The notes beneath the pieces are model-generated. The model searched no databases and was not told the DNA's origin. It was given only the letters and a program-made list of their open reading frames with translations. Both the position numbers and the translations under genes were made by a program. From positions 62,001 to 126,000 of the forward strand of contig JBFMBS010000003.1 in the NCBI GenBank assembly GCA_040755055.1: a stretch of DNA of 64,000 bases, given 5' to 3'. This document shows, one piece after another, positions 30,249-38,541 of the stretch; position 1 is the stretch's first letter, and the number at the start of each line of letters is the position of its first letter. This DNA is from DYJK01 sp040755055. Lineage in GTDB: Bacteria > Bacteroidota > Ignavibacteria > Ignavibacteriales > Melioribacteraceae.

Positions 30249-31054
30249 TTCTTAACAAGCGTATCAATTTCTTTAACAACAGTTAGAAGTTCTTTGAGCA
30301 TCGAAAGCGGCAGCTGGCTTGCTGCGTCGCTTAATGCTTTGTCAGGTTCTGGATGAACTTCAAGGAAAAGACCATCTATCCCAACCGCCGTAGCGGCTTT
30401 TGCCAATGTAGGTATGAATTTTCTCTCGCCGCCGCTTACACCGCCCTGACTTGGAATTTGCACAGCATGAGTAGCGTCCATAATAACAGGGAAGCCAAAT
30501 GATTTCATAATTTCTATACCGCGCATATCCACAACAAGGTTATGATAACCGAATGACGAACCTCTTTCAGTTAAAAGAATTTTTTTGTTGCCGGTGCTTT
30601 CAATTTTTTGAATGACATGCTGCATATCATCGGGTGCAAGGAACTGACCTTTTTTAACATTTACCGCTTTGCCTGATTTACCGGCAGCAATTAGTAATTC
30701 TGTTTGTCTGCATAGGAATGCCGGTATCTGTATTACATCAACAAGTTCCGCAACTTCATAAATTTCATTTTCAGTATGAACATCGGTTAAGATCGGAAGT
30801 TGAAATTCGTTTTTAACTTTCTGCAAAATATTTAGAGCTTCCTTAAAGTCAATTCCAATAAAGGAGTTTATACTTGTACGGTTTGCTTTTTTATAGCTGG
30901 ATTTAAATATATACCCAATGCCGAGATCGCTTGTTATTTGTTTTATCTTCTCAGCCGTGTTTAGAGTAACCGATTCACTTTCTACAACACACGGACCGGC
31001 AATTAATACAAATGGGTTTCCGCTGCCAATTTTAATTTTTGATATTTCAACCAT
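30245..31054 (-). CDS. kdsA: 3-deoxy-D-manno-octulosonate-8-phosphate synthase
   Basis: KdsA condenses PEP with arabinose-5-phosphate. The 269-residue TIM barrel has AGPCVVESE (C22), DVHTENEIYEVAE, QIPAFLCRQTELL, LTERGSSFGYHNLVVDMRG and MDATHAVQIPSQ. Cys in the AGPC motif, instead of Asn as in E. coli, points to the metal-dependent class. It is three bases from ruvB and overlaps kdsC. Confidence 0.97.
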   Translation of the reverse strand: MVEISKIKIGSGNPFVLIAGPCVVESESVTLNTAEKIKQITSDLGIGYIFKSSYKKANRTSINSFIGIDFKEALNILQKVKNEFQLPILTDVHTENEIYEVAELVDVIQIPAFLCRQTELLIAAGKSGKAVNVKKGQFLAPDDMQHVIQKIESTGNKKILLTERGSSFGYHNLVVDMRGIEIMKSFGFPVIMDATHAVQIPSQGGVSGGERKFIPTLAKAATAVGIDGLFLEVHPEPDKALSDAASQLPLSMLKELLTVVKEIDTLVKK

Positions 31055-31056
31055 AA

Positions 31057-32088
31057 CTAATTAAATAAATTTTCCTGGTTATTAATTTTGCCGCGCTTTT
31101 TATTGAAGCGGTTGTATGCAAGATCGGTAGCTTCTCTTCCGCGCGGAGTTCTTTGTATAAATCCTTGCTGTATTAGAAAAGGTTCGTAAACTTCTTCAAT
31201 AGTACCCGGATCTTCATTCACAGCAACTGACAAAGTATTCAAACCTACCGGTCCGCCGCTGAATTTTTCGATGATGGTAAGAATGATCTCTTTATCCATC
31301 TCATCGAGACCGTATTCATCTACTTCAAGAGCAGTGAGTGCCTTCTTAGTAATTTCAACATCAATCGTTTTTTTATTTTCAAAATCGGCAAAGTCTCTTG
31401 TTCTTCTTAACAGTCTATTTGCAATTCTCGGCGTTCCGCGTGATCGTTTCGCAAGTTCTTGTGCTGCATCATTATCAATTGTTATATCAAGCAATCTTGC
31501 CGATCTGTGAATTATTCCGTCTATTAATTTGCTTTCGTAATAATCTAATCTTGATTTGATTCCAAACCGGTCCCGTAAAGGAGCGGTTAATAACCCGGCA
31601 CGTGTCGTAGCGCCAATTAACGTGTATTGCGGCAATTTTATTTGTACTGTTCTTGCATTTGGTCCGCTGTCAATCATAATATCAAGCTTATAATCTTCCA
31701 TTGCCGAGTAAAGGTATTCTTCCACAACCGGACTAAGGCGGTGAATTTCATCGATAAAGAGAACGGATTTTTCTTCGAGATTGGTTAACAAACCGGCAAG
31801 GTCACCCGGCTTTTCCAGCACCGGTCCCGATGTTATTTTAATTTTAACACCAAGTTCATTTGCTATGATGTGTGCTAAAGTTGTTTTACCTAGTCCCGGA
31901 GGCCCGGTAAGTAATACATGGTCTAAACCTTCGTTTCTTTTTTTTGCTGCCCCGATAAAAACTTTTAAGTTATCCGTAATTTTTGATTGACCAATAAAAT
32001 CGCTGAAGGTTTTTGGGCGAAGTGTTAGTTCAAACTTTTTTTCTTCTTCGGCAACGACCGGATTTAAATTCTCGGATCTCTTTTTCAT
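31057..32088 (-). CDS. ruvB: Holliday junction branch migration helicase RuvB
   Basis: The 343-residue AAA+ motor has Walker A GPPGLGKTT, Walker B LFIDEIHRL, sensor GATTRAGLLTAPLRDRFG and the C-terminal winged helix with GGPVGLNTLSVAVNEDPGTIEEVYEPFLIQ-type sequence ending in RGREATDLAY. RuvB drives branch migration with RuvA. ruvA and ruvC are not nearby. It sits between the acyltransferase-like gene and kdsA on the minus strand. Confidence 0.97.
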   Translation of the reverse strand: MKKRSENLNPVVAEEEKKFELTLRPKTFSDFIGQSKITDNLKVFIGAAKKRNEGLDHVLLTGPPGLGKTTLAHIIANELGVKIKITSGPVLEKPGDLAGLLTNLEEKSVLFIDEIHRLSPVVEEYLYSAMEDYKLDIMIDSGPNARTVQIKLPQYTLIGATTRAGLLTAPLRDRFGIKSRLDYYESKLIDGIIHRSARLLDITIDNDAAQELAKRSRGTPRIANRLLRRTRDFADFENKKTIDVEITKKALTALEVDEYGLDEMDKEIILTIIEKFSGGPVGLNTLSVAVNEDPGTIEEVYEPFLIQQGFIQRTPRGREATDLAYNRFNKKRGKINNQENLFN

Positions 32089-32100
32089 TAGTTCTTCTTT

Positions 32101-33210
32101 TTATGCTGATAAATCTGCTGTCGCAATTTTATTTTTCTTATATGCTTTATACTTTTCTAAATAAATAACCATCAGCGACATCAATATTATCATTATTACG
32201 GCGGAAATTATTGAAGCGAACGGATCCATCCTTCTTGAGAAGATAAGATTAAGACCCGGTACCCATGCACTGCCGTAAAGAATTATTACATGCACAGCAT
32301 AAACCAATAAAGTATGTCTGCCGACTTGTTTAACAAATTCAGGTACCGTTTTAATTCTTAAGGCAATGAAAGACATAAAACTATTTAAGAGAACTACGGC
32401 GCTTATCCGCAGAAATATCACATAAAAATTATCCGTCCATAATTCCTTACCTTTATAGAAAATATCTTCAATCCCTTCAATAAGAAACGCCAGTGCCAAA
32501 GTGGATAACCCTATAATCAATAATCTAAAACTGAATTTGGTAGATGTAAACGCATCAGGATTATGTGCCAGGTAAACGCCAAGAATACCGCCGCAGATAA
32601 CATATCCGGCCCACGGAAAGAACGGGAAATATGATCCGGTACCTTGATATAGATATGCAGCGAATGGTATAGGCAAATAATTAGCCCAATTAACTTGTTC
32701 TGTAAAATTTACAATTGAAAAGAAAAAGAGTGCCGCTGTAACGAAAACTATATAATCGCTTACTTTTATTTTTTCGGCAACATAAGTTAAAATCATAATG
32801 AATAAAATACCGAACCCGATAAGATGGAGTGCATCAACACAAAAGAATCCGAGCCATTGTTCGTGAGTCACTACACTAAAATCAAAAACTGTGAAAGTCG
32901 GATACCTGAGTAAGTATCCTATTACGAGCAATGTTAAAAATCTAATAATACCTTTTTTCACCCTGGGATTTTCAAAAAATGTTTCTCTGTTCATTCGAAG
33001 AAGATAAGTGAAAGCAACTCCTGAAGTAAACATGAAAATAGGAGCGGTAAAACCGCGGATAGTAAACCAAATATTAAAGAGAGTAGATGAATAATCTCTG
33101 TACTGATCGGCAAGAAAAGTATCGATAGTATGACCCTGAACCATCATTAAAACGGCAAGGGCACGCATCATATCCAGGAAAATTATTCTTGTTTTTGAAT
33201 TTTCAGACAT
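32101..33210 (-). CDS. DUF1624 / HGSNAT-type multi-pass acyltransferase-like protein
   Basis: The 369-residue protein has about ten membrane helices. Its N-terminus RIIFLDMMRALAVLMMVQGH is the conserved start of DUF1624 and heparan-alpha-glucosaminide N-acetyltransferase-type proteins, with His in the first helix. It probably transfers an acyl group to an envelope glycan, but substrate and activity are inferred. It is 12 bases upstream of ruvB on the same strand and preceded by a palindromic repeat element. Confidence 0.8.
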   Translation of the reverse strand: MSENSKTRIIFLDMMRALAVLMMVQGHTIDTFLADQYRDYSSTLFNIWFTIRGFTAPIFMFTSGVAFTYLLRMNRETFFENPRVKKGIIRFLTLLVIGYLLRYPTFTVFDFSVVTHEQWLGFFCVDALHLIGFGILFIMILTYVAEKIKVSDYIVFVTAALFFFSIVNFTEQVNWANYLPIPFAAYLYQGTGSYFPFFPWAGYVICGGILGVYLAHNPDAFTSTKFSFRLLIIGLSTLALAFLIEGIEDIFYKGKELWTDNFYVIFLRISAVVLLNSFMSFIALRIKTVPEFVKQVGRHTLLVYAVHVIILYGSAWVPGLNLIFSRRMDPFASIISAVIMIILMSLMVIYLEKYKAYKKNKIATADLSA

Positions 33211-33283
33211 TAATAAACTCTATAATCATAACTAAAATAATCAAAGTATCTCTATTATTAAACATTCTGAATTGCATAAAAGT

Positions 33284-33410
33284 GGCTGTCTCAGAAGTAT
33301 ATCTTTTTTGGCATAGCCATCACTATGTGAAAAGAATGGCACGCGGATAAAAACGGATTTAAACAGATTAGCGCTGATTTTTAAATTGAACAATTACTTC
33401 TGAGACAGCC
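33284..33410. mobile_element. MITE-like element with 16-bp terminal inverted repeats
   Basis: GGCTGTCTCAGAAGTA (33284-33299) and its exact reverse complement (33395-33410) bound a 127-bp noncoding segment. The interior contains GCGGATAAAAACGGATTT-like sequence of a type often dispersed in related genomes. I see no clear target-site duplication. It fills most of the 217-base gap between two minus-strand genes. Confidence 0.65.
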
Positions 33411-33427
33411 TCGATTGCCAACATTGA

Positions 33428-33835
33428 TCAATTCTTAGGATGTTTTTCCACCCAACTTTTTAGGTAATCAATTATTTCAGTGGTTGGTGTACCCGGAGTA
33501 AATAATTCGCCAACACCCAGCTCTTTAAGTCTCATTAAATCTTCCTCGGGAATTATACCGCCACCGAACAATAATATATCATCAACATTTTTAGTTTTCA
33601 TAAGATTTAAAATCTTCGGGAAAATTGTCATGTGCGCACCGGATAAAATACTTATTCCAATAGCATCAACGTCTTCCTGGAGGGCTGCTTCAACAATCAT
33701 TTCAGGTGTTTGGCGTAGTCCGGTATAAATCACCTCCATCCCGGCATCCCTTAGTGCAGCGGCAACAACTTTAGCCCCTCTATCGTGTCCATCCAAGCCG
33801 GCCTTCGCTACAAGCACCCTTATTTTTCTTTCCAT
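33428..33835 (-). CDS. Cobalamin-binding subunit of methylmalonyl-CoA mutase type
   Basis: This 135-residue protein is a stand-alone B12-binding domain: KAGLDGHDRGAKVVAAALRD with the DxHxxG motif (His ligand to cobalt), then GISILSGAHMTIFP and FGGGIIPEEDL. It equals the C-terminal domain of methylmalonyl-CoA mutase large chain, as found in split two-protein mutases. The catalytic subunit is not in this window. The start ATG at 33835 has a tight upstream purine run. Confidence 0.92.
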   Translation of the reverse strand: MERKIRVLVAKAGLDGHDRGAKVVAAALRDAGMEVIYTGLRQTPEMIVEAALQEDVDAIGISILSGAHMTIFPKILNLMKTKNVDDILLFGGGIIPEEDLMRLKELGVGELFTPGTPTTEIIDYLKSWVEKHPKN

Positions 33836-33914
33836 AGATACCTCTTAGTAAAAAATTATTTGTTTGCATACCAAAAATAGCATCCCTTAATTGAAAAGAC
33901 AATCTTACTACTTT

Positions 33915-34691
33915 TTACTTTTTGCTTGTTCTTTCTCCTGATTTACCAAATCTTTCATAGTACCGGCGAGCTATTTCAAGATCGCGCGGAGTATCTACCG
34001 ATAAACTATCATGTTCGGTTACAACAATTTTAACTTTGAAGCCGTGTTCGAGGAATCTTAACTGTTCTAACTTTTCAATTTGTTCAAGATCGGTTGGTTT
34101 TAGGGAAGTAAATTTTAGAAGGGAATCTTTTTTGTAAACATATAAACCAATGTGTTTGTAAATTTCGCCGGTTTCGATCCTTTGCAGATTTGTTCTAGCA
34201 TCGCGTACAAAAGGTATTGGCGAACGTGAAAAATAGAGAGCAAAGTTGTTGTAATCAAAAACTACTTTTACAACCGAAGGTGTTTTCATTTCTTCAACAT
34301 TTGTAATTCTTCTTGCCAAAGTTACTACGTTCACTTTTCTATCAAAGAGGAGCGGTTCAATTGCTTCATCAATCATTTTACCTTTTATGAAAGGTTCGTC
34401 ACCCTGGATATTTACAATTATCTCTGCATCTTTCAATTGCTCGGCTACTATTGCAATACGATCGGAACCGCTGGCAACATTTTGCGGAGTCATGTAAACT
34501 TCGGCACCGAAACCTTTGGCAACTTTGTAAAGTTTTTCATCATCGACTGCTATTACAACTTTATCGAGCAGTCTCGATTTTTTTGTACTCTGCCATGTAT
34601 GCTGGATCATCGGTTTACCGCCGATATCGGCTAAAGGTTTTCCCATCAACCTGGTAGATGCAAAGCGAGCCGGTATAATTCCAACGATCAT
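33915..34691 (-). CDS. kdsB: CMP-KDO synthetase (3-deoxy-manno-octulosonate cytidylyltransferase)
   Basis: KdsB activates KDO with CTP before transfer to lipid A. The 258-residue protein shows GIIPARFASTRLMGKPLADI, VNIQGDEPFIKGKMIDEAI and GLYVYKKDSLLKF, all family motifs. The length is normal. It lies 14 bases after gatC on the minus strand; the other KDO genes lie 3-5 kb away. Confidence 0.96.
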   Translation of the reverse strand: MIVGIIPARFASTRLMGKPLADIGGKPMIQHTWQSTKKSRLLDKVVIAVDDEKLYKVAKGFGAEVYMTPQNVASGSDRIAIVAEQLKDAEIIVNIQGDEPFIKGKMIDEAIEPLLFDRKVNVVTLARRITNVEEMKTPSVVKVVFDYNNFALYFSRSPIPFVRDARTNLQRIETGEIYKHIGLYVYKKDSLLKFTSLKPTDLEQIEKLEQLRFLEHGFKVKIVVTEHDSLSVDTPRDLEIARRYYERFGKSGERTSKK

Positions 34692-34705
34692 TTTATAGGA
34701 TAGAG

Positions 34706-34996
34706 TTATTGATTTATCACTTTAGGAACTTTGAAATACTCATCATTGCTGTCCGGTGCATTTTTCAAAGCTTTGCCATGCTCGATTGATTTCTTTTTTA
34801 GATCACCGCGAAAAACATTTGCGTTTTCGACCGGGTGTGAGAGCGGCTCAACATTTTCAGTATCGAGTTCGTTTAATTTCTCTACGTATGCAAGTATTTC
34901 GTTCATCTGGTACGTGAAGTTCTCTAACTCTTCATCGCTATATTTTAATCTTGCTAAATTTGCAATGTATTCGGCATCTTTTTTTGTTACAGACAT
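34706..34996 (-). CDS. gatC: Aspartyl/glutamyl-tRNA amidotransferase subunit C
   Basis: GatC holds GatA and GatB together in the complex that amidates mischarged Glu-tRNA(Gln) or Asp-tRNA(Asn). The 96-residue protein has VTKKDAEYIANLARLKYSDEEL at its start and VEPLSHPVE in the middle, as in the family. gatB is far away at 57978, so the subunits are not in one operon here; gatA is not in the window. Confidence 0.94.
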   Translation of the reverse strand: MSVTKKDAEYIANLARLKYSDEELENFTYQMNEILAYVEKLNELDTENVEPLSHPVENANVFRGDLKKKSIEHGKALKNAPDSNDEYFKVPKVINQ

Positions 34997-35013
34997 TTTT
35001 CCTCAATTATAAG

Positions 35014-36294
35014 TTATTGCGAAGTAAATCCGCCGCTGTTAAACGTTCCGGTAATAAATGAATTATCGCCGGTGTGTGGATTATTTTTAATTCGTACTGT
35101 AAGTGTGTGGTTAAAATTTCCGCGCTTTGGACTTTTATATGTTAATAAATAAAAACTGTTGGCGTAATCTAAAATCTGTTCTTGTATTGTCTGAAGTTTT
35201 GTTTGCAATTGATTAGAATCACTTATCGGGAAATAACCGGCTGTACCGAGTGCCTCAAGAATATCGGGTTGAATTTCGGTGCCAAGACCCACCGTATAAA
35301 CAATCTTGCCATCTACTGCACTCAAAGCCGATGCTAATGTTGACGAACCTTGTGTATCGTTACCATCGGTAAAAATTATCATTGTACCTTGTAATACATT
35401 ATTTACGGAGTATAAATCTTCCCACCGGGACGCACCCTCTATTACCGTTCCATACAAATCAGTTGTCGCAAAACCTATTTGATACTTCTGTAATGTATTT
35501 ACAAGACTATCAATATCGTTTGTAAAGTCCGTTAACATTTCAGGGTTTTCCGAAAACTGGTAAATAGCAACTTCTTGTTCAGGTGTTATATTCCGGACAA
35601 AATTTTCCGCAGCCAGACGAATTTGATCTATATCATTTGTTAAACTTGTACTATTATCAAGCATTAGAACAATCCGTATCTTAAACGGTACCTGGTCGCT
35701 CTTTTTTATCTGCAATTCGGATTCCGACGGTGTAAGACTTGCGCCATCTTCAAAAATTTCAAAATCATCTGCTGCTAGATTAGTTATACCCTGGCTCGTT
35801 AAATCAGTAACCTGGAATAAAACGTTAACTGTGTTGGGCAAGACCGTATTGATATCTTCCATAAAAAGAGTATAACCATCCAACGAGGGAGTGGGTGACA
35901 ACATAGTTGTAAAATTCCAGACCGGTCCTTCAACAGTACTTCCATCACTAAGTTTGGAAATTACTTTCCAATAATATGTTTGATTATAACTAAGCTGGGT
36001 TAATACAACCGGTTGATCGGTTACATCCGGAACAAGAAGGGTTGTAGGTGGATTTACAGTATCAAAATAGATATCAAATTTACTTACGTTCCCGGCCGAC
36101 CAATCGAGCGTTACAATTAACGGCTGATTGACCGCATCATTTGCCGGTTTAGGATTATACGGTTTAGTGGTATCTTTTTGAGTAGTAGTATCAGTTGGGG
36201 TCGGATTCGTAATATTAGGTGAATCAAATGTACATTGAAAAGTAAGGAGCAGTATTAAAACAAAAACAAATATTTTTAATAGTATGCGATACAT
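35014..36294 (-). CDS. VWA-domain lipoprotein with a fibronectin-type region
   Basis: The 426-residue protein starts best at ATG 36294 (or 36315): this gives a lipoprotein signal peptide ending LLLTFQC. A longer open frame to 36408 would include part of a repeat element and is unlikely. After a Pro/Thr-rich spacer comes a fibronectin-III-like region (LDWSAGNVSKFDIYFDT) and a VWA domain with the MIDAS-type LDNSTSLTND motif and TDGNDTQGSS. It is probably an outer-surface or periplasmic adhesion or assembly protein; the partner is unknown. Confidence 0.82.
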   Translation of the reverse strand: MYRILLKIFVFVLILLLTFQCTFDSPNITNPTPTDTTTQKDTTKPYNPKPANDAVNQPLIVTLDWSAGNVSKFDIYFDTVNPPTTLLVPDVTDQPVVLTQLSYNQTYYWKVISKLSDGSTVEGPVWNFTTMLSPTPSLDGYTLFMEDINTVLPNTVNVLFQVTDLTSQGITNLAADDFEIFEDGASLTPSESELQIKKSDQVPFKIRIVLMLDNSTSLTNDIDQIRLAAENFVRNITPEQEVAIYQFSENPEMLTDFTNDIDSLVNTLQKYQIGFATTDLYGTVIEGASRWEDLYSVNNVLQGTMIIFTDGNDTQGSSTLASALSAVDGKIVYTVGLGTEIQPDILEALGTAGYFPISDSNQLQTKLQTIQEQILDYANSFYLLTYKSPKRGNFNHTLTVRIKNNPHTGDNSFITGTFNSGGFTSQ

Positions 36295-36348
36295 TAACAG
36301 AATTACTGTCCTCATTCGTTTGCACAAATATAAATAATAAAATAATAG

Positions 36349-36506
36349 CTGTCCCAAACTTTTCTCAGCCAATCTGATTAATTCAGGTAATAATTTGTAG
36401 CTACGCAATATGATCTATGCCGGGGTTCAATTTGTAAGACCGAAAATCTTTTGAAAATAACCGATCTTACAAGACTTTTTAATCGTGTCTATAAAGTTTG
36501 GGACAG
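36349..36506. mobile_element. MITE-like element with 14-bp terminal inverted repeats
   Basis: CTGTCCCAAACTTT (36349-36362) and its exact reverse complement (36493-36506) enclose 158 bp. Inside, TTGTAAGACCG and CGATCTTACAA form another near-perfect inverted pair. The ends start with CTGTC, like the element at 33284. It separates the VWA lipoprotein from the M48 protease and spuriously extends the upstream open frame of the former. Confidence 0.65.
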
Positions 36507-36518
36507 TAGTGAATAAAA

Positions 36519-37652
36519 TCAATTTTGTAAGGGGGTAGCAGCACCCTCAATAGCTGCCGTTCTTTTCTGAATGGATGGGTGGCTGTAAAAAAACCACTCT
36601 ACTAATGGGTGCGGTTCGCGGTCGCCAAGATTTTGATCGGTAAGTTTGTTCAGTGTTGCAACGAAAGCTTCCTTTTTATTAGTGGAAGTAACTGCGTAAT
36701 GATCGGCTTCGTATTCAAACTTACGCGAAATGAGATTCGAAATTGGTGATATGATTAGCCCTATTAAACTGCCCCAGAGAACAATTAACGGTAAGGCAGA
36801 AATATCGGTGATTGAACTGAATCCAAAGTACCTTAGCGTTAGGGAATACAATTCAGCAATGAAATAAAAAGTTGCAAAACTAAAAAACGTTCCGATTACA
36901 AGATTTTTTATTATATGCTTTTTCTTATAATGACCAAGTTCATGGGCAATAACGGTTTCAATTTCATCATGTGAATAGTTATCAAGTAAAGTATCGCCGA
37001 GGAGAATTCTTTTAGTTTTTCCAAGTCCGGTGAAAGCAGCGTTTGCCTTCTTAGTATTTTTACTCATATTAAACTTGAAAACATTTTCGACATTCATACC
37101 GGCTTCTTTACCTAGTTTAATTATTCTCTCTTTAAGATTTGCGTCTTCAATTGGCGTAACTTTATAAAATAACGGCAAAATAAAAATTAGTAATATTTTT
37201 GCTAGAAGAACAGAGACGATAAACATGATAATGCCAAACGGGAGCCACCAGGTATTTTCAAACGTACTTAATATGAAAAAGAAAATCAGAAGCAACGGGA
37301 TTCCAATTGCCGATCCTACCAATGTTTCTTTCGCATTTTCCCAAATCCACTTCCAGAAAGTTTGGTTCGACAAATTGTATTTGTGCTCGAGGTAAAACTC
37401 TGTGTAATAACTTACCGGGAAAAAGATGATTGATGAGACAATGCCAATAGTAAATACATAAGCCAGCAATACGAAATAATCATTAGGGGAGTAGGTGCGC
37501 ACATAATTTTCCAATTTTGAACTGTAACCCAGCCAAACAAACAAAAAGAGTATTATAAAAGAAAGAATAGCTTTTATTATTCCTATCGTAAGCTTTATGT
37601 TATTATATTTTTTTGCTTGAGATTGCATAATTAATTTCGCCGTATGTGACAT
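36519..37652 (-). CDS. M48-family (Ste24-like) membrane metalloprotease
   Basis: The 377-residue protein has several membrane helices (about 20-42, 60-82, 110-165, 245-300) and the zinc site VIAHELGHYKKKH, with the third ligand in FEYEADHYA. This is the layout of Ste24/HtpX-type proteases, which cut membrane or misfolded proteins at the inner membrane. The start may be ATG 37652 or the internal ATG at 37628. It lies between the VWA lipoprotein and the Bat operon end. Confidence 0.92.
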   Translation of the reverse strand: MSHTAKLIMQSQAKKYNNIKLTIGIIKAILSFIILFLFVWLGYSSKLENYVRTYSPNDYFVLLAYVFTIGIVSSIIFFPVSYYTEFYLEHKYNLSNQTFWKWIWENAKETLVGSAIGIPLLLIFFFILSTFENTWWLPFGIIMFIVSVLLAKILLIFILPLFYKVTPIEDANLKERIIKLGKEAGMNVENVFKFNMSKNTKKANAAFTGLGKTKRILLGDTLLDNYSHDEIETVIAHELGHYKKKHIIKNLVIGTFFSFATFYFIAELYSLTLRYFGFSSITDISALPLIVLWGSLIGLIISPISNLISRKFEYEADHYAVTSTNKKEAFVATLNKLTDQNLGDREPHPLVEWFFYSHPSIQKRTAAIEGAATPLQN

Positions 37653-37707
37653 TAAGGAAGCTGTCTAAACAAAAATATTCTGCGGAATAACTCTTGAAAT
37701 TTCTATT

Positions 37708-38541
37708 TTAAATTTGCTCGAATGACCTTTTCTCTACCCAGCCAATTTTACCATCTGCAAGTTTAATTTTTACCCAATCGTTTACTTTGTCTTCAACGGA
37801 AAATTTTATCCCTTCATGAATTACAAATGCATCGTTGCTCTTAATATCCGGTGAAACCTTTGCAGCATAAATCTGTTCCGTAAGAATTCCATAATCCGCA
37901 GTTGAATCATGCTCGTAACGAGCAATTAAAACCACAACGGAGATTATTAGTATCGCCAGCGTTGATGATGAAGTAATAAAACCTAATCGCTGTAAGTTAA
38001 ATTTTCTCGAGAGTAAGTAGAATGCAATGCCGCCAAGGAAAATTAGGTAGATGATAATTACAATTATCGACCAACCCGAAAACGAGAAAGATGTAACCAA
38101 TATGTCCCACCACTGAACGATGAACAGTTTGGGTACCTCGGTAATTTTATCAACTGTTCTTAAGTTTGCAATTCTCAAATTGTAAGCGAGGTCCTCATCG
38201 CCAGGCGATAATTTTAAACCCTTTTCATAAAATAAAATTGCGCTACCAATCTGCCCGTTTTTGAAATAAGCGTTCCCTAAATTGTGATAGAGGGAGGAAC
38301 TTTCGAAACCTTGCGATAAAATTTTCCGGTAAGTAATAATTGCAGATTCATATCGCGAATCCTGGTAAAACTTGTTCCCTTGCTGCATCAATTCTTCAGG
38401 TGATTGAGCAAAAGAAATTGTAGCAAACGAAAAAAGTAAAAGAGTAATCAGTTTGATTAATCTTATCTTTCCAATATTGAGATTCTCCCGAAGGGATGCC
38501 TCCGCATTCGTCGTGTTATTCCTCAGAATTAAAAAATTCAT
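37708..38541 (-). CDS. batE: BatE-like TPR and SH3 protein
   Basis: The 277-residue protein has a signal segment at about 31-45, TPR repeats (48-115, YHNLGNAYFKNGQIGSAI), two membrane helices (about 140-195) and a C-terminal bacterial SH3 domain (KLADGKIGWVEKRSF). The start ATG overlaps the batD stop (ATGA), so translation is coupled. Codons about 5-22 lie in a dispersed-repeat sequence (38475-38531), giving an unusual extra stretch ahead of the signal peptide, with no alternative start after it. Confidence 0.85.
   Translation of the reverse strand: MNFLILRNNTTNAEASLRENLNIGKIRLIKLITLLLFSFATISFAQSPEELMQQGNKFYQDSRYESAIITYRKILSQGFESSSLYHNLGNAYFKNGQIGSAILFYEKGLKLSPGDEDLAYNLRIANLRTVDKITEVPKLFIVQWWDILVTSFSFSGWSIIVIIIYLIFLGGIAFYLLSRKFNLQRLGFITSSSTLAILIISVVVLIARYEHDSTADYGILTEQIYAAKVSPDIKSNDAFVIHEGIKFSVEDKVNDWVKIKLADGKIGWVEKRSFEQI
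38475..38531 (-). repeat. Dispersed repeat in frame within the batE 5' end
   Basis: The minus strand reads like the widespread palindromic type TCTGAGGAATAACACGACG followed by GGCATCCCTTCGGGAGAATCTC. It lies right after the first four codons of batE and keeps the frame. Boundaries are approximate because no second full copy is present for alignment. Confidence 0.5.

Noticed and set aside
36295..36408. Longer N-terminus of the VWA lipoprotein
   Set aside because: The added codons partly lie in a repeat element and would place the lipoprotein signal far inside the protein.
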